The notes under the pieces: generated by a model
What the model saw: the letters and a program-made list of their open reading frames with translations, nothing else
Databases searched by the model: none
Told to the model about the DNA's origin: nothing
Made by a program: the position numbers and the translations under genes
Shown here: positions 5,622 through 12,700 of the stretch, in pieces
How positions within the stretch are numbered: the stretch's first letter is position 1
Layout: every line of letters starts with the position of its first letter
Assembly (NCBI GenBank): GCA_002712575.1
Contig: PATZ01000055.1
Coordinates: 1 to 12,700, forward strand
Source of the DNA: Methanobacteriota archaeon
GTDB taxonomy: Archaea; Thermoplasmatota; Poseidoniia; Poseidoniales; Thalassarchaeaceae
Direction of reading: 5' to 3'
DNA length: 12,700 nucleotides

Positions 5622-8114
5622 ATGAAAAACCACTTTATTAAACTCTTTATTTTAATTTTTGTTTTTACACTAGGTCTTTCAGCAGAAGAAATAACTGAAA
5701 TTACTGAAGATTCTGGTGTTACTGATGAGGAAGAAAAAGAGATCTATATAGAAGAATTTGTCGAAGACTATGAAGAAATTAAGGGCTTTTTTGTTACTTA
5801 CAGAGATCCTGAAAGCAATCAGATATTCCTAAAAATCAACAAAGATCAACTAAAAAACGAGTTTATATACTTTGCCCATGTCACAAATGGTATTGCTTCA
5901 ACAGGAAAAGTAAAAGGTTCGTATGCTGATGAGGGAGTTTTTAAAATTGAAAAAGACTTCAATAATCTTAGATTTTCAAGAGTCTTAACTACTTTCTACT
6001 ACGATGAAAATAATCCACTTTCTAGATCTAAAGGTACCAACTTATCTAATTCAACTTTTCAAGTTTCTGAGATCTTAGCTCAAAATGAAGAAGATACTGA
6101 ATTTCTAATAGAAATTACTCCATTACTTCTATCAGAAAAACTTACACCTCTTCTTCCTGTTTATTCTTCTGATGACCCGCATTCAGGATTCTCCTGGGGA
6201 CAAATAAATTCGTCTAAATCTAGAGTAAAGAATGTATTCAATTACGAAACAAATACAGATTTTGAAGTTGAATATGTCATCGAAAGCTCACTCAGTTCTG
6301 ATTACAATTCCGAAGATGTGGCCGATCCAAGGAATGTTAACATTCAGCTTAGATATAGCTTCATTGAAATGCCTAAAAATAATTTTGAACCTCGTATAGC
6401 AAATCAGTCAATTGGCTATTTCTCAGAAAGAATAACTGATCTAACGTCTAAAGACATTACTCCATACAAAGATTTAATCGGTAAATGGAATCTGAGAAAG
6501 AAAAATCCAGATAAAGAACTTTCGGAACCTGTGAAACCAATCACATTCTGGATTGAAAATACGACACCTTTTGAATTAAGAGATTACATCAAACAAGGCG
6601 TATTGGCTTGGAATATAGCCTTTGAAGCAGCGGGCTTCAAAGATGCAATCGAGGTCAAGATTCAACCAGACAATGCTGAATGGGATGCAGGAGATATCAG
6701 ATATAACGTTTTGAGATGGACCACCTCTCCTGATCCTATGTTTGGAGGATATGGACCCAGTATGACCAATCCCAGAACTGGGGAGATATTGGGGGCGGAC
6801 ATAATGCTGGAATGGGTTTACCTCACTAATAGAATTAACTACGACGCAGTATTTAATGAGCACTCAGAACACAAAAATTGTGATTCTTCTAGTTACATAC
6901 AAGACGGCATGATTCTTGCTGAAGCTATTGAGGTGAATGATCCAAAAATAATAGAACAAGCGATTATTAGATTAACTCTTCATGAGGTAGGTCACACTTT
7001 GGGCTTAAATCATAATTTTAAAGGGAGTTACTTGCATGATATTGAGAGTGTCCATAAGCCTGAAATAACTAGTAAAGTTGGAGTAACAGCATCTGTAATG
7101 GAATATCCAGCTATTAACCTTGCGCCATTAGGTACTAAACAAGGGGATTACTATGACACGATCCCAGGTCCTTATGACATTTGGGCAATTAAATATGGTT
7201 ATACGCCTGATCTAACTGAATCAGAACTCAAAGAAATCATCTCCGAACAACACAAACCTGAATACATGTTTGCTAATGACTCCGAAGATATGAGATATCC
7301 TGGAAGAGGTATTGATCCAAGAGCTATGATTTACGATCTAACAAATGACCCTATAACTTACGCGGTACAAAGAATTGAGTTAGTAAATCATTCTCAAGAA
7401 AATATAGTTTCTAAGTTGTCTAAAAATGCAGATAGTTTTGAGGAATTTAGACTAGCTCATAGAATTTTTATTAGAGAATACTCAAGATCGTTAGAAGTTA
7501 TTTCAAGACATATAGGTGGCGTATATGTGGAAAGGTATGATCCTCAAAATGTAAGCACCAAAAAGCCTTACATGCCCGCGCCGTCGGATGAGCAAAGACG
7601 CGCAATGGATTTATTGAATAAATATGCTTTCTCAAATGAAGCTTTTCCTATAAATTCTGAACTTCTTCAATTAGTTCAGGTTGAGAGAAGAATGTTTGAT
7701 CTCTATGGAGAACATGAAGATCCGCAAATGCATAAATTGATCTTAAGCATTCAAGATAGAGTTTTGGACCACATATTAAGTCCATGGACTTTATATAGAA
7801 TCTCAGACACCCAATTATATGGAAACGACTATTCAGTCAATGAAGTTATAAATGACTTAACGCAAGCAATATTTACAGGCGATCAAAATAACGAAGTAAG
7901 TTCAGTAAGAAGAAATCTTCAGACGGCATATGTTAGAAGGTTGTTTGGTATTCTTGCGCAAGATTACTACGATGAATTGTCTGTAGCCGCAGTTTATACT
8001 TCACTGAGAGATATACAAAAAATCGTAAGAAAGTCATCAAACGATACTGCCACTAAGTCGCACAGGAAATTGATTTCTTGGATAATTGAATCAGGATTAG
8101 ATAGAGCCCAATAA
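5622..8114 (+). CDS. Secreted zinc-dependent metalloprotease (DUF5117/DUF4953-type)
   Basis: An 830-residue exported protease. Residues 1-21 form a typical signal peptide (KNHFIK, a hydrophobic core, then LGLSA), with cleavage likely near A21. A very acidic segment follows (22-52, 16 of 31 residues Asp or Glu). The N-terminal half resembles the DUF5117 domain, and the catalytic region holds HEVGHTLGLNH (H454, E455, H458, H464), an extended HEXXHXXGXXH zinc site, with the Met-turn ASVMEYPAI (M493) 29 residues on. The C-terminal third is helical and of DUF4953 type. The length matches this family. It probably works in the periplasm, at the outer membrane or outside the cell, degrading proteins or peptides; the substrate is unknown. 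It stands alone on the plus strand and converges with the acetyltransferase gene 9 bp downstream, with no hairpin terminator between them. Confidence 0.9.
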   Translation: MKNHFIKLFILIFVFTLGLSAEEITEITEDSGVTDEEEKEIYIEEFVEDYEEIKGFFVTYRDPESNQIFLKINKDQLKNEFIYFAHVTNGIASTGKVKGSYADEGVFKIEKDFNNLRFSRVLTTFYYDENNPLSRSKGTNLSNSTFQVSEILAQNEEDTEFLIEITPLLLSEKLTPLLPVYSSDDPHSGFSWGQINSSKSRVKNVFNYETNTDFEVEYVIESSLSSDYNSEDVADPRNVNIQLRYSFIEMPKNNFEPRIANQSIGYFSERITDLTSKDITPYKDLIGKWNLRKKNPDKELSEPVKPITFWIENTTPFELRDYIKQGVLAWNIAFEAAGFKDAIEVKIQPDNAEWDAGDIRYNVLRWTTSPDPMFGGYGPSMTNPRTGEILGADIMLEWVYLTNRINYDAVFNEHSEHKNCDSSSYIQDGMILAEAIEVNDPKIIEQAIIRLTLHEVGHTLGLNHNFKGSYLHDIESVHKPEITSKVGVTASVMEYPAINLAPLGTKQGDYYDTIPGPYDIWAIKYGYTPDLTESELKEIISEQHKPEYMFANDSEDMRYPGRGIDPRAMIYDLTNDPITYAVQRIELVNHSQENIVSKLSKNADSFEEFRLAHRIFIREYSRSLEVISRHIGGVYVERYDPQNVSTKKPYMPAPSDEQRRAMDLLNKYAFSNEAFPINSELLQLVQVERRMFDLYGEHEDPQMHKLILSIQDRVLDHILSPWTLYRISDTQLYGNDYSVNEVINDLTQAIFTGDQNNEVSSVRRNLQTAYVRRLFGILAQDYYDELSVAAVYTSLRDIQKIVRKSSNDTATKSHRKLISWIIESGLDRAQ

Positions 8115-8123
8115 TTTAAAAGG

Positions 8124-8696
8124 TTATCTAGCCTCTCTGTACATAGTATGTATCAAGGGACCTGCTCCAAACTGGAATTTTGTAATTGCCTCAAACCCAT
8201 GTCTTTCATACAAAGACACATTTCTAGGATTTGAGGACTCAAGGTAAGCTGGCTCATGTAGATCATCTATCTTAGCCAAAGAGCTTTTTAATAATTGAGA
8301 ACCTAGCCCTAAAGAATGTCTACTAGGATCAACTCCTAAATACTCTAAATACCAAGCATCTTTAGGTTTATTCTCTTCAAATGCATTAAAGTATTGGAAT
8401 ATATCTTTTTGAGAATTACTTGGAAGATCTTTAAATGTCTCGCCTATCGCTTCAAAATCAACAATAAAATTAGGTGGAAACCAAAGAGCTACACCTGAAT
8501 GGTCTTCAGTTCCAAACAAAGATTTTTTTGAAATTGATTGGCTGGCGGCATTGTTGAACCATATTGTTGAATTTTTTATAAAAATTGAAGGATTAGGCAT
8601 AAGATATCTTTGAAAAGGATCAACTGAAAAAGCTAACAGGAGCGTGTTCACGGCAACTGCTTGCTCTTCATGAGTAAAATTTATAATGTTTGTCAT
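8124..8696 (-). CDS. GNAT-family N-acetyltransferase
   Basis: A 190-residue GNAT acetyltransferase. The acetyl-CoA-binding motif A is visible as LEYLGVDPSRHSLGLGSQLL (residues 117-136), with the expected R/QxxGxG-like loop R126-H-S-L-G-L-G132. Motif B follows as NPRNVSLYERHGFE (156-169), the typical segment in which a Tyr acts as general acid. The length is normal for the family and the N-terminal half is less conserved, as usual for the acceptor side. The substrate cannot be told; small-molecule amines or protein N-termini are both possible. It is the last gene of the right-hand minus-strand block, 23 bp after the epoxide hydrolase-like gene, and converges on the metalloprotease gene. No clear ribosome binding site precedes the ATG. 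Confidence 0.85.
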   Translation of the reverse strand: MTNIINFTHEEQAVAVNTLLLAFSVDPFQRYLMPNPSIFIKNSTIWFNNAASQSISKKSLFGTEDHSGVALWFPPNFIVDFEAIGETFKDLPSNSQKDIFQYFNAFEENKPKDAWYLEYLGVDPSRHSLGLGSQLLKSSLAKIDDLHEPAYLESSNPRNVSLYERHGFEAITKFQFGAGPLIHTMYREAR

Positions 8697-8719
8697 GCTA
8701 TGCTTTTATTTAGAAAAAA

Positions 8720-9706
8720 CTAAGATACTTGTTTTAAGAATTTTAAAATTAGTTTATTCACTTCCTCTGGCGCTTCTTGTTGGGTCCAGTGACCTATGCC
8801 TTCAAGCTCTTCAGCAAATAATAAATTTTCGTAGTTAGGTTTTATTCTATCCATCACAGATTTATCAGAGGATATGAAGAAATTTACAGGGTCTAAAGTT
8901 CCTGTTATGAAGAATGCGGGTTGTGCTAATCTTTTATCTAGTTCAGATAACTCATTCCAATCTATATTCTGGGCTCTATATCTATTGAAAGGTCCCCTCA
9001 ATCCACTTAATTCAAATTGGCTCACGAAATAGTCCAGATCATTTTGAGTAAACCAATCTGGAAAATCTTCAAAAAATTCCTGACCCTCAAGGAAAGTTGA
9101 ATGTTTGTCTTTTTTTGGAACTAAGCCACTCTGCCCTTTTTGTAAATTATTTTTCATGCCTCTGCCATCACTATTTGTATAAGTTATAAATAGAGATTTA
9201 GGTAAATCAGATTCAAATTCAGCTTCAGCAACTCCTTCTTTTTGGAAGTATAGTTGGTAAAAGAAGTTGTCTTTATATACTTCTTTCCAAAGATCTAGTG
9301 CGGGCATAGGACCTCTTCCTGTAAATGGCACTGACATAGTTCCTGTGGCAGTAATACGATCTTCATTCAGAGCTGCAGTATGAAGGGCGATGGGTCCTCC
9401 CCAATCATGTCCAATAGTGACTGCAGTATCGTAACCAAGAGCATCAATTATGCCAATCACATCATTGGTCATATTCCTCATTGTATAAGCTTCAATTTCA
9501 TGGGGTTTATCAGATTCACCATATCCCCTTACGTCGTAGGCAACTGCTTTATAGCCTGCTGCTGCAACTACAGGTAGTTGATGTCTATAGCTATACCAAC
9601 TTTCAGGCCAACCATGACAGAAAATGACCAATGGCCCTTCTCCCATCATCGCAAGCCTTATATTTATTCCATTACTTTTGATAAATTTAAATTCTATATT
9701 TTCCAT
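8720..9706 (-). CDS. Epoxide hydrolase-type alpha/beta hydrolase
   Basis: A 328-residue alpha/beta hydrolase with the complete set of soluble epoxide hydrolase residues. HGWPE (31-35) is the HGxP oxyanion motif, GHDWGG gives nucleophile D101, D272 in TGTLDPV is the likely charge-relay acid and H306 in GIGHWTQ is the base. In the cap region Y153 (QLYFQKEGVAE) and Y243 (NRYRAQN) fit the two tyrosines that polarise the epoxide ring. Such enzymes open epoxides to vicinal diols. The Asp nucleophile is also found in haloalkane dehalogenases, but the two cap tyrosines and the HGWP motif favour an epoxide hydrolase. No signal peptide is present, so it is cytoplasmic. It follows the HupE-like gene by 13 bp and is probably co-transcribed. 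Confidence 0.88.
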   Translation of the reverse strand: MENIEFKFIKSNGINIRLAMMGEGPLVIFCHGWPESWYSYRHQLPVVAAAGYKAVAYDVRGYGESDKPHEIEAYTMRNMTNDVIGIIDALGYDTAVTIGHDWGGPIALHTAALNEDRITATGTMSVPFTGRGPMPALDLWKEVYKDNFFYQLYFQKEGVAEAEFESDLPKSLFITYTNSDGRGMKNNLQKGQSGLVPKKDKHSTFLEGQEFFEDFPDWFTQNDLDYFVSQFELSGLRGPFNRYRAQNIDWNELSELDKRLAQPAFFITGTLDPVNFFISSDKSVMDRIKPNYENLLFAEELEGIGHWTQQEAPEEVNKLILKFLKQVS

Positions 9707-9719
9707 CTTTTTATTATCT

Positions 9720-10673
9720 TTAAATTGATATTACCCGTTCTATTAGCCAATAAGTTCCTAAACCTCCGATAAAATAACTTGCAAAAGCATTTACCTCAAT
9801 CTTTATTTTTTCTGTCTTAAGTAAATATATAACTATGCCAAATAATGGCAGAACCAATAATTGTCCAGCTTCTATACCTATGTTAAAGAACAATAAAGAC
9901 AGCAAGAGGTTTTCATTGTTGATTCCTATCTCCGTTAAGGCACCTGCAAAACCCAAACCATGTAAAAGACCAAACCCAAATGCTATAAGCCAAGGTGTAG
10001 ATTCGTATTGCTCTTCATCACCCACCTCAAGTGCAAGATAGATGATTGTTAGAGCTATAAAAGCCTCAGTAGAAGCTTGGGGCACACTTACAATATCTAA
10101 AACCGATAGAGCAAGGGTTATACTGTGAGCTAAAGTAAAAGCGGTTATGGTTTTGATAAGGTTTAAAGCACCTGAAACAAGGAATAAAAGACCAAAAACG
10201 AACAACATATGATCAATTCCACTAAGAAGATGTTCTATCCCTAACCAAAAGTAGCTTGTTGGATAAATGCTAACCTCATCAGGAATATCAAACTTAGGTG
10301 AATTTATAGTAGCCAAACCTTCGAAGGTGGTCTGATCAGAAAACTTCACACTAACTAATGCATCAGTGAGTCTTGTAAGGCCTTTAAATGCAATTTCCTT
10401 GCCTTTTAGGGTCTCATTGCATTTTATTTCAATATTTGAAACAAGATACTTACCTTGAACTTCAGGTAAATTTCTATTTTCTTCCTGACAGTCTGTGAAA
10501 CTCACTTCGGCAGGAAGTCCTACCGCATTGATCGGAAACATCCACAGACCTGAATATGCGCCATCATCGCCCTCTTCTAAGGACAATCTTGCAGGATTCA
10601 TTTCATGAGCTTGCAACAACAGACCAAGAGATAACCCTAGGGTTATAACAATAAATTTACTCAGGTGTTTCAT
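9720..10673 (-). CDS. HupE/UreJ-family membrane protein
   Basis: A 317-residue inner-membrane protein. A signal sequence (about 1-22, ending LLLQAHE) is followed by an extracytoplasmic domain (about 23-135, with a Cys pair C62 and C85) and then a helical membrane domain of HupE/UreJ_2 type. Conserved histidine and acidic motifs are GIEHLLSGIDHMLF (H148, D154, H155), FTLAHSITL (H183), FGLLHGLGFA (H238) and FNIGIEAGQ (E268). HupE and UreJ proteins are linked to nickel supply for hydrogenase or urease; the longer signal-peptided form seen here is widespread in bacteria without either enzyme, so its cargo, probably a divalent metal ion, is uncertain. Its ATG lies inside the 3' end of the PpiC-like gene (17-bp overlap), implying coupled translation and a shared role. 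Confidence 0.85.
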   Translation of the reverse strand: MKHLSKFIVITLGLSLGLLLQAHEMNPARLSLEEGDDGAYSGLWMFPINAVGLPAEVSFTDCQEENRNLPEVQGKYLVSNIEIKCNETLKGKEIAFKGLTRLTDALVSVKFSDQTTFEGLATINSPKFDIPDEVSIYPTSYFWLGIEHLLSGIDHMLFVFGLLFLVSGALNLIKTITAFTLAHSITLALSVLDIVSVPQASTEAFIALTIIYLALEVGDEEQYESTPWLIAFGFGLLHGLGFAGALTEIGINNENLLLSLLFFNIGIEAGQLLVLPLFGIVIYLLKTEKIKIEVNAFASYFIGGLGTYWLIERVISI

Positions 10674-11466
10674 TTAAATCAGCCAAAATTTCTATCTGAT
10701 ATTTGCTTCTTAATTCTTTTAGATATTCCTTCACTGAATTATTTTGTTTTTCAAGAATAACGTCGCTTACTACAATATTTTTAATTTCCTCTAAAGCAGG
10801 TGTGAAAGATTCAGAAATTGAGTTAACAAATATAAGATGCGATCCATATTCAGAATTCAGAGGACCTGACCATTCTTGAGGAACTATACTTTGGATAACT
10901 TCAGAGAATTCTTTACCAAAAGATCTCTCGATTTCGGAGATAGATTTGGCTGAAAAATTTTTACCGAGTAAGAAAGGTTCTCCAAAATCTGTTTCTACAG
11001 CTCCAGATCTTATAAGGTTTAAGGCTCTCTCGGCTTCAACTTCTTGATCTTTACTTTCACTAAAATAAATATGAGAGAAGGTTATTCTTTTATCTACAAA
11101 ATATTTTTTAGTATTTTGATTATAAAAATCATTAACCTCTTTTTCTGATGGTAAGGAAGAATCTGCTTCCTGTCTGAGAAAACCTATCTTTTGTGCAAGC
11201 CTTCGTTTAATGATTATGTCATTTTTATCAAGGCCTAATTTGATTGCTTCTCTATAAAGAATTTCTTCATCGAGGAGCTGCTTAATTATGCCATCGACTT
11301 CCTGAATTGTAGGTTCTCTTCCAACTTGATCAACCCAGGTGCCTATTAGAGAATTAATTTCAGATTCAAAGATGGTAATTTTGTCTTCACTCTCATCATT
11401 GAATATTAAATCGGCTGAAAGAATCAAAATACCAAGAATAAGGAAAATAAAGAGTCTTTGTTTCAT
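10657..11466 (-). CDS. Membrane-anchored PpiC/parvulin-like peptidyl-prolyl isomerase
   Basis: A 269-residue protein with an N-terminal hydrophobic segment (about 5-22) that has no clear cleavage site, so it is probably an inner-membrane anchor with a periplasmic body. The region 35-105 resembles the SurA/PrsA-type N-terminal helical chaperone segment (the stretch around QLLDEEILYREAIKLGLD is typical). About 107-218 looks like a parvulin domain of the Rotamase_2 type: RITFSHIYFS begins it and WSGPLNSEYGSHLIFV closes it, with H210 in the conserved GxHL position. A C-terminal helix follows. The likely role is folding or escorting an exported or membrane protein. The 17-bp overlap with the HupE-like gene points to that protein as client or partner. 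It starts 40 bp after the carboxyltransferase gene. Confidence 0.8.
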   Translation of the reverse strand: MKQRLFIFLILGILILSADLIFNDESEDKITIFESEINSLIGTWVDQVGREPTIQEVDGIIKQLLDEEILYREAIKLGLDKNDIIIKRRLAQKIGFLRQEADSSLPSEKEVNDFYNQNTKKYFVDKRITFSHIYFSESKDQEVEAERALNLIRSGAVETDFGEPFLLGKNFSAKSISEIERSFGKEFSEVIQSIVPQEWSGPLNSEYGSHLIFVNSISESFTPALEEIKNIVVSDVILEKQNNSVKEYLKELRSKYQIEILADLNETPE

Positions 11467-11506
11467 TATCTAAAAAATATGTATTTAAAGATTAGTATTA
11501 AAAAGA

Positions 11507-12700
11507 TTACCAGGTATCTATGTTTGGTCTTTTCTTACCAGATCGTGATTTAGGAGGTAATGATTTAAGGGCACTTGATACCCAATTTCGTGTTTCTGCT
11601 GGATCGATTACATCATCAAGTTCAAAGTGAGAAGCCATATTTACTGCTCTTCCGCGATGATAACTATCAGCTACCATTTTTTCATATGCTTCAATTCTTT
11701 TCTTGGGGTCTTTGATGGCTTCAAGTTCTTTTCTATAACCAAGCTTAACGGCACCTTCTAGGCCCATTCCACCAAATTCTCCTGTTGGCCAAGTTACAGT
11801 GAATAGAGGGATTTTAAAACTACCTCCTGCCATAGCTTGAGCCCCTAAGCCATAAGCCTTTCTTATAACCACTGACATAAGAGGTGTTTCTATATTGGCA
11901 CCCACAACAAACATTCTAGCGGCATGCCTTATAAGCGCTGATTTCTCACTTTCAGGTCCAACCATAATTCCAGGGCAATCTATTAATGAAAGAATAGGTA
12001 TATCAAATGCATCACATAATTGAATAAATCTTGAACCTTTATCGGCACCTGGTGAATCAATCGCTCCGGAAAGATGTCCAGGATTATTCGCAACAACTCC
12101 TACAGGCTTTCCTTCTATCCTAATAAAGGAAGTAATTATTCCAGGAGCCCAGTCTTTTCTAATTTCTAATACTGAGTCTATATCTGCTATACCTTCGATA
12201 ATGTCCCTCATATCGTAATATCTAAGTCTGTTTTCAGGTACAGCAAACCTTAATTTTCTGGAGTCTGGTTCTTTCCAGTTTTCTATCGATCCTTGAAAGT
12301 AAGAAAGATATTTTTTTGCAACCTCAACAGCCTCTTCTTCATCTTTGACGGCTATATCTACAACACCATTTGGAACTTGAACATCCATTGGGCCGACCTC
12401 ATCAGGAGTGAAAACTCCCAATCCTCCGCCCTCTATCATGGCCGGGCCGCCAACACCTATATTTGAATCTTCAGTTGCAATGATGACATCACAACATCCC
12501 AATAAAACTGCATTTCCTGCAAAGCATCTACCGGTTGTAATTCCAATTACAGGAACTAATCCGGATAGTTGAGCAAAGTATGTGAAAGCAAGGCAATCTA
12601 AACCAGCCACACCTGAAGTATCTGTGTCCCCTGGCCTGCCCCCTCCTCCTTCAGCAAATAATATGGTCGGAAGTTGATTTTGTTCAGCTATTTCGAACAT
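11507..12700 (-). CDS. Acyl-CoA carboxylase carboxyltransferase domain, 5'-truncated
   Basis: The C-terminal 397 residues of a biotin-dependent acyl-CoA carboxylase carboxyltransferase, cut by the right window edge; the Met at the edge is probably internal. The N-CT half shows FAEGGGGRPGDTD (15-27) and the oxyanion-hole segment TTGRCFAGNAVLLG (55-68). The C-CT half shows IDCPGIMVG (240-248), RKAYGLGAQAMAGG (280-293) and WPTGEFGGMGLEGAVKLG (304-321). Stand-alone beta subunits of propionyl- or methylcrotonyl-CoA carboxylase are about 510-540 residues. The GGGGRPGDTD and WPTGEFGGMGLEGA segments remind me more of carboxyltransferase halves of large single-chain acyl-CoA carboxylases, but that cannot be settled here. 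The reaction moves carboxyl from biotin to an acyl-CoA. It precedes the PpiC-like gene by 40 bp with no hairpin terminator between them. Confidence 0.88.
   Translation of the reverse strand: MFEIAEQNQLPTILFAEGGGGRPGDTDTSGVAGLDCLAFTYFAQLSGLVPVIGITTGRCFAGNAVLLGCCDVIIATEDSNIGVGGPAMIEGGGLGVFTPDEVGPMDVQVPNGVVDIAVKDEEEAVEVAKKYLSYFQGSIENWKEPDSRKLRFAVPENRLRYYDMRDIIEGIADIDSVLEIRKDWAPGIITSFIRIEGKPVGVVANNPGHLSGAIDSPGADKGSRFIQLCDAFDIPILSLIDCPGIMVGPESEKSALIRHAARMFVVGANIETPLMSVVIRKAYGLGAQAMAGGSFKIPLFTVTWPTGEFGGMGLEGAVKLGYRKELEAIKDPKKRIEAYEKMVADSYHRGRAVNMASHFELDDVIDPAETRNWVSSALKSLPPKSRSGKKRPNIDTW

Noticed and set aside
6576..6863. Minus-strand open frame of 95 codons
   Set aside because: It is antisense to the conserved region just before the zinc motif of the metalloprotease and looks like a chance reading frame.
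8112..8126. Terminator between the metalloprotease and acetyltransferase genes
   Set aside because: The gap is 9 bp and I see no stem-loop with a T-run in it.
9380..10041. Three plus-strand open frames of 64-68 codons
   Set aside because: They are antisense to the epoxide hydrolase-like and HupE-like genes, and none shows a domain or start signal.

Overview
This 12.7 kb window is AT-rich, very densely packed bacterial DNA. Eleven to twelve protein genes cover almost all of it, the longest non-coding gap is 92 bp (5530-5621), and many neighbours are spaced by 1-4 bp or overlap. I saw no RNA gene, insertion sequence, CRISPR array or phage structural gene. Low GC, tight packing, a secreted HEXXH metalloprotease, acyl-CoA carboxylase, epoxide hydrolase and a mix of oxygenases suggest a streamlined marine heterotroph, perhaps a SAR86-like gammaproteobacterium. 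That placement is an inference from gene style, not from a marker gene.

Left edge (2-664, + strand): the C-terminal part of a nitronate monooxygenase-family flavoprotein, cut by the window start. It converges tail to tail on the next operon, and the two stop codons overlap within 4 bp.

Left operon (5529 down to 661, - strand): five tightly packed genes, in transcription order an N-acyl-D-amino-acid deacylase-like amidohydrolase, a 75-residue Smr-like protein, a TauD/TfdA-type Fe(II)/2-oxoglutarate dioxygenase, a class I dihydroorotase-like amidohydrolase (TTG start, Gln in place of the first metal-binding His), and a PhyH-type Fe(II)/2-oxoglutarate dioxygenase. Two hydrolases and two oxygenases of different families in one transcription unit look like an uncharacterised route for an N-acyl or cyclic-amide compound, though the dihydroorotase could simply be the pyrimidine biosynthesis enzyme. 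This is the most interesting part of the window.

Centre (5622-8114, + strand): a secreted 830-residue zinc metalloprotease with HEXXHXXGXXH and a Met-turn, divergent from the left operon across the 92-bp intergenic region that must carry both promoters.

Right block (12700 down to 8124, - strand): the carboxyltransferase part of an acyl-CoA carboxylase (N-terminal part outside the window), then a membrane-anchored PpiC-like foldase overlapping a HupE/UreJ-like membrane protein by 17 bp, an epoxide hydrolase-type alpha/beta hydrolase and a GNAT acetyltransferase. Spacings are 40, -17, 13 and 23 bp, so these may be one transcription unit. The foldase and HupE-like protein are probably a functional pair at the membrane; the others look like general acyl-CoA and xenobiotic or lipid metabolism.
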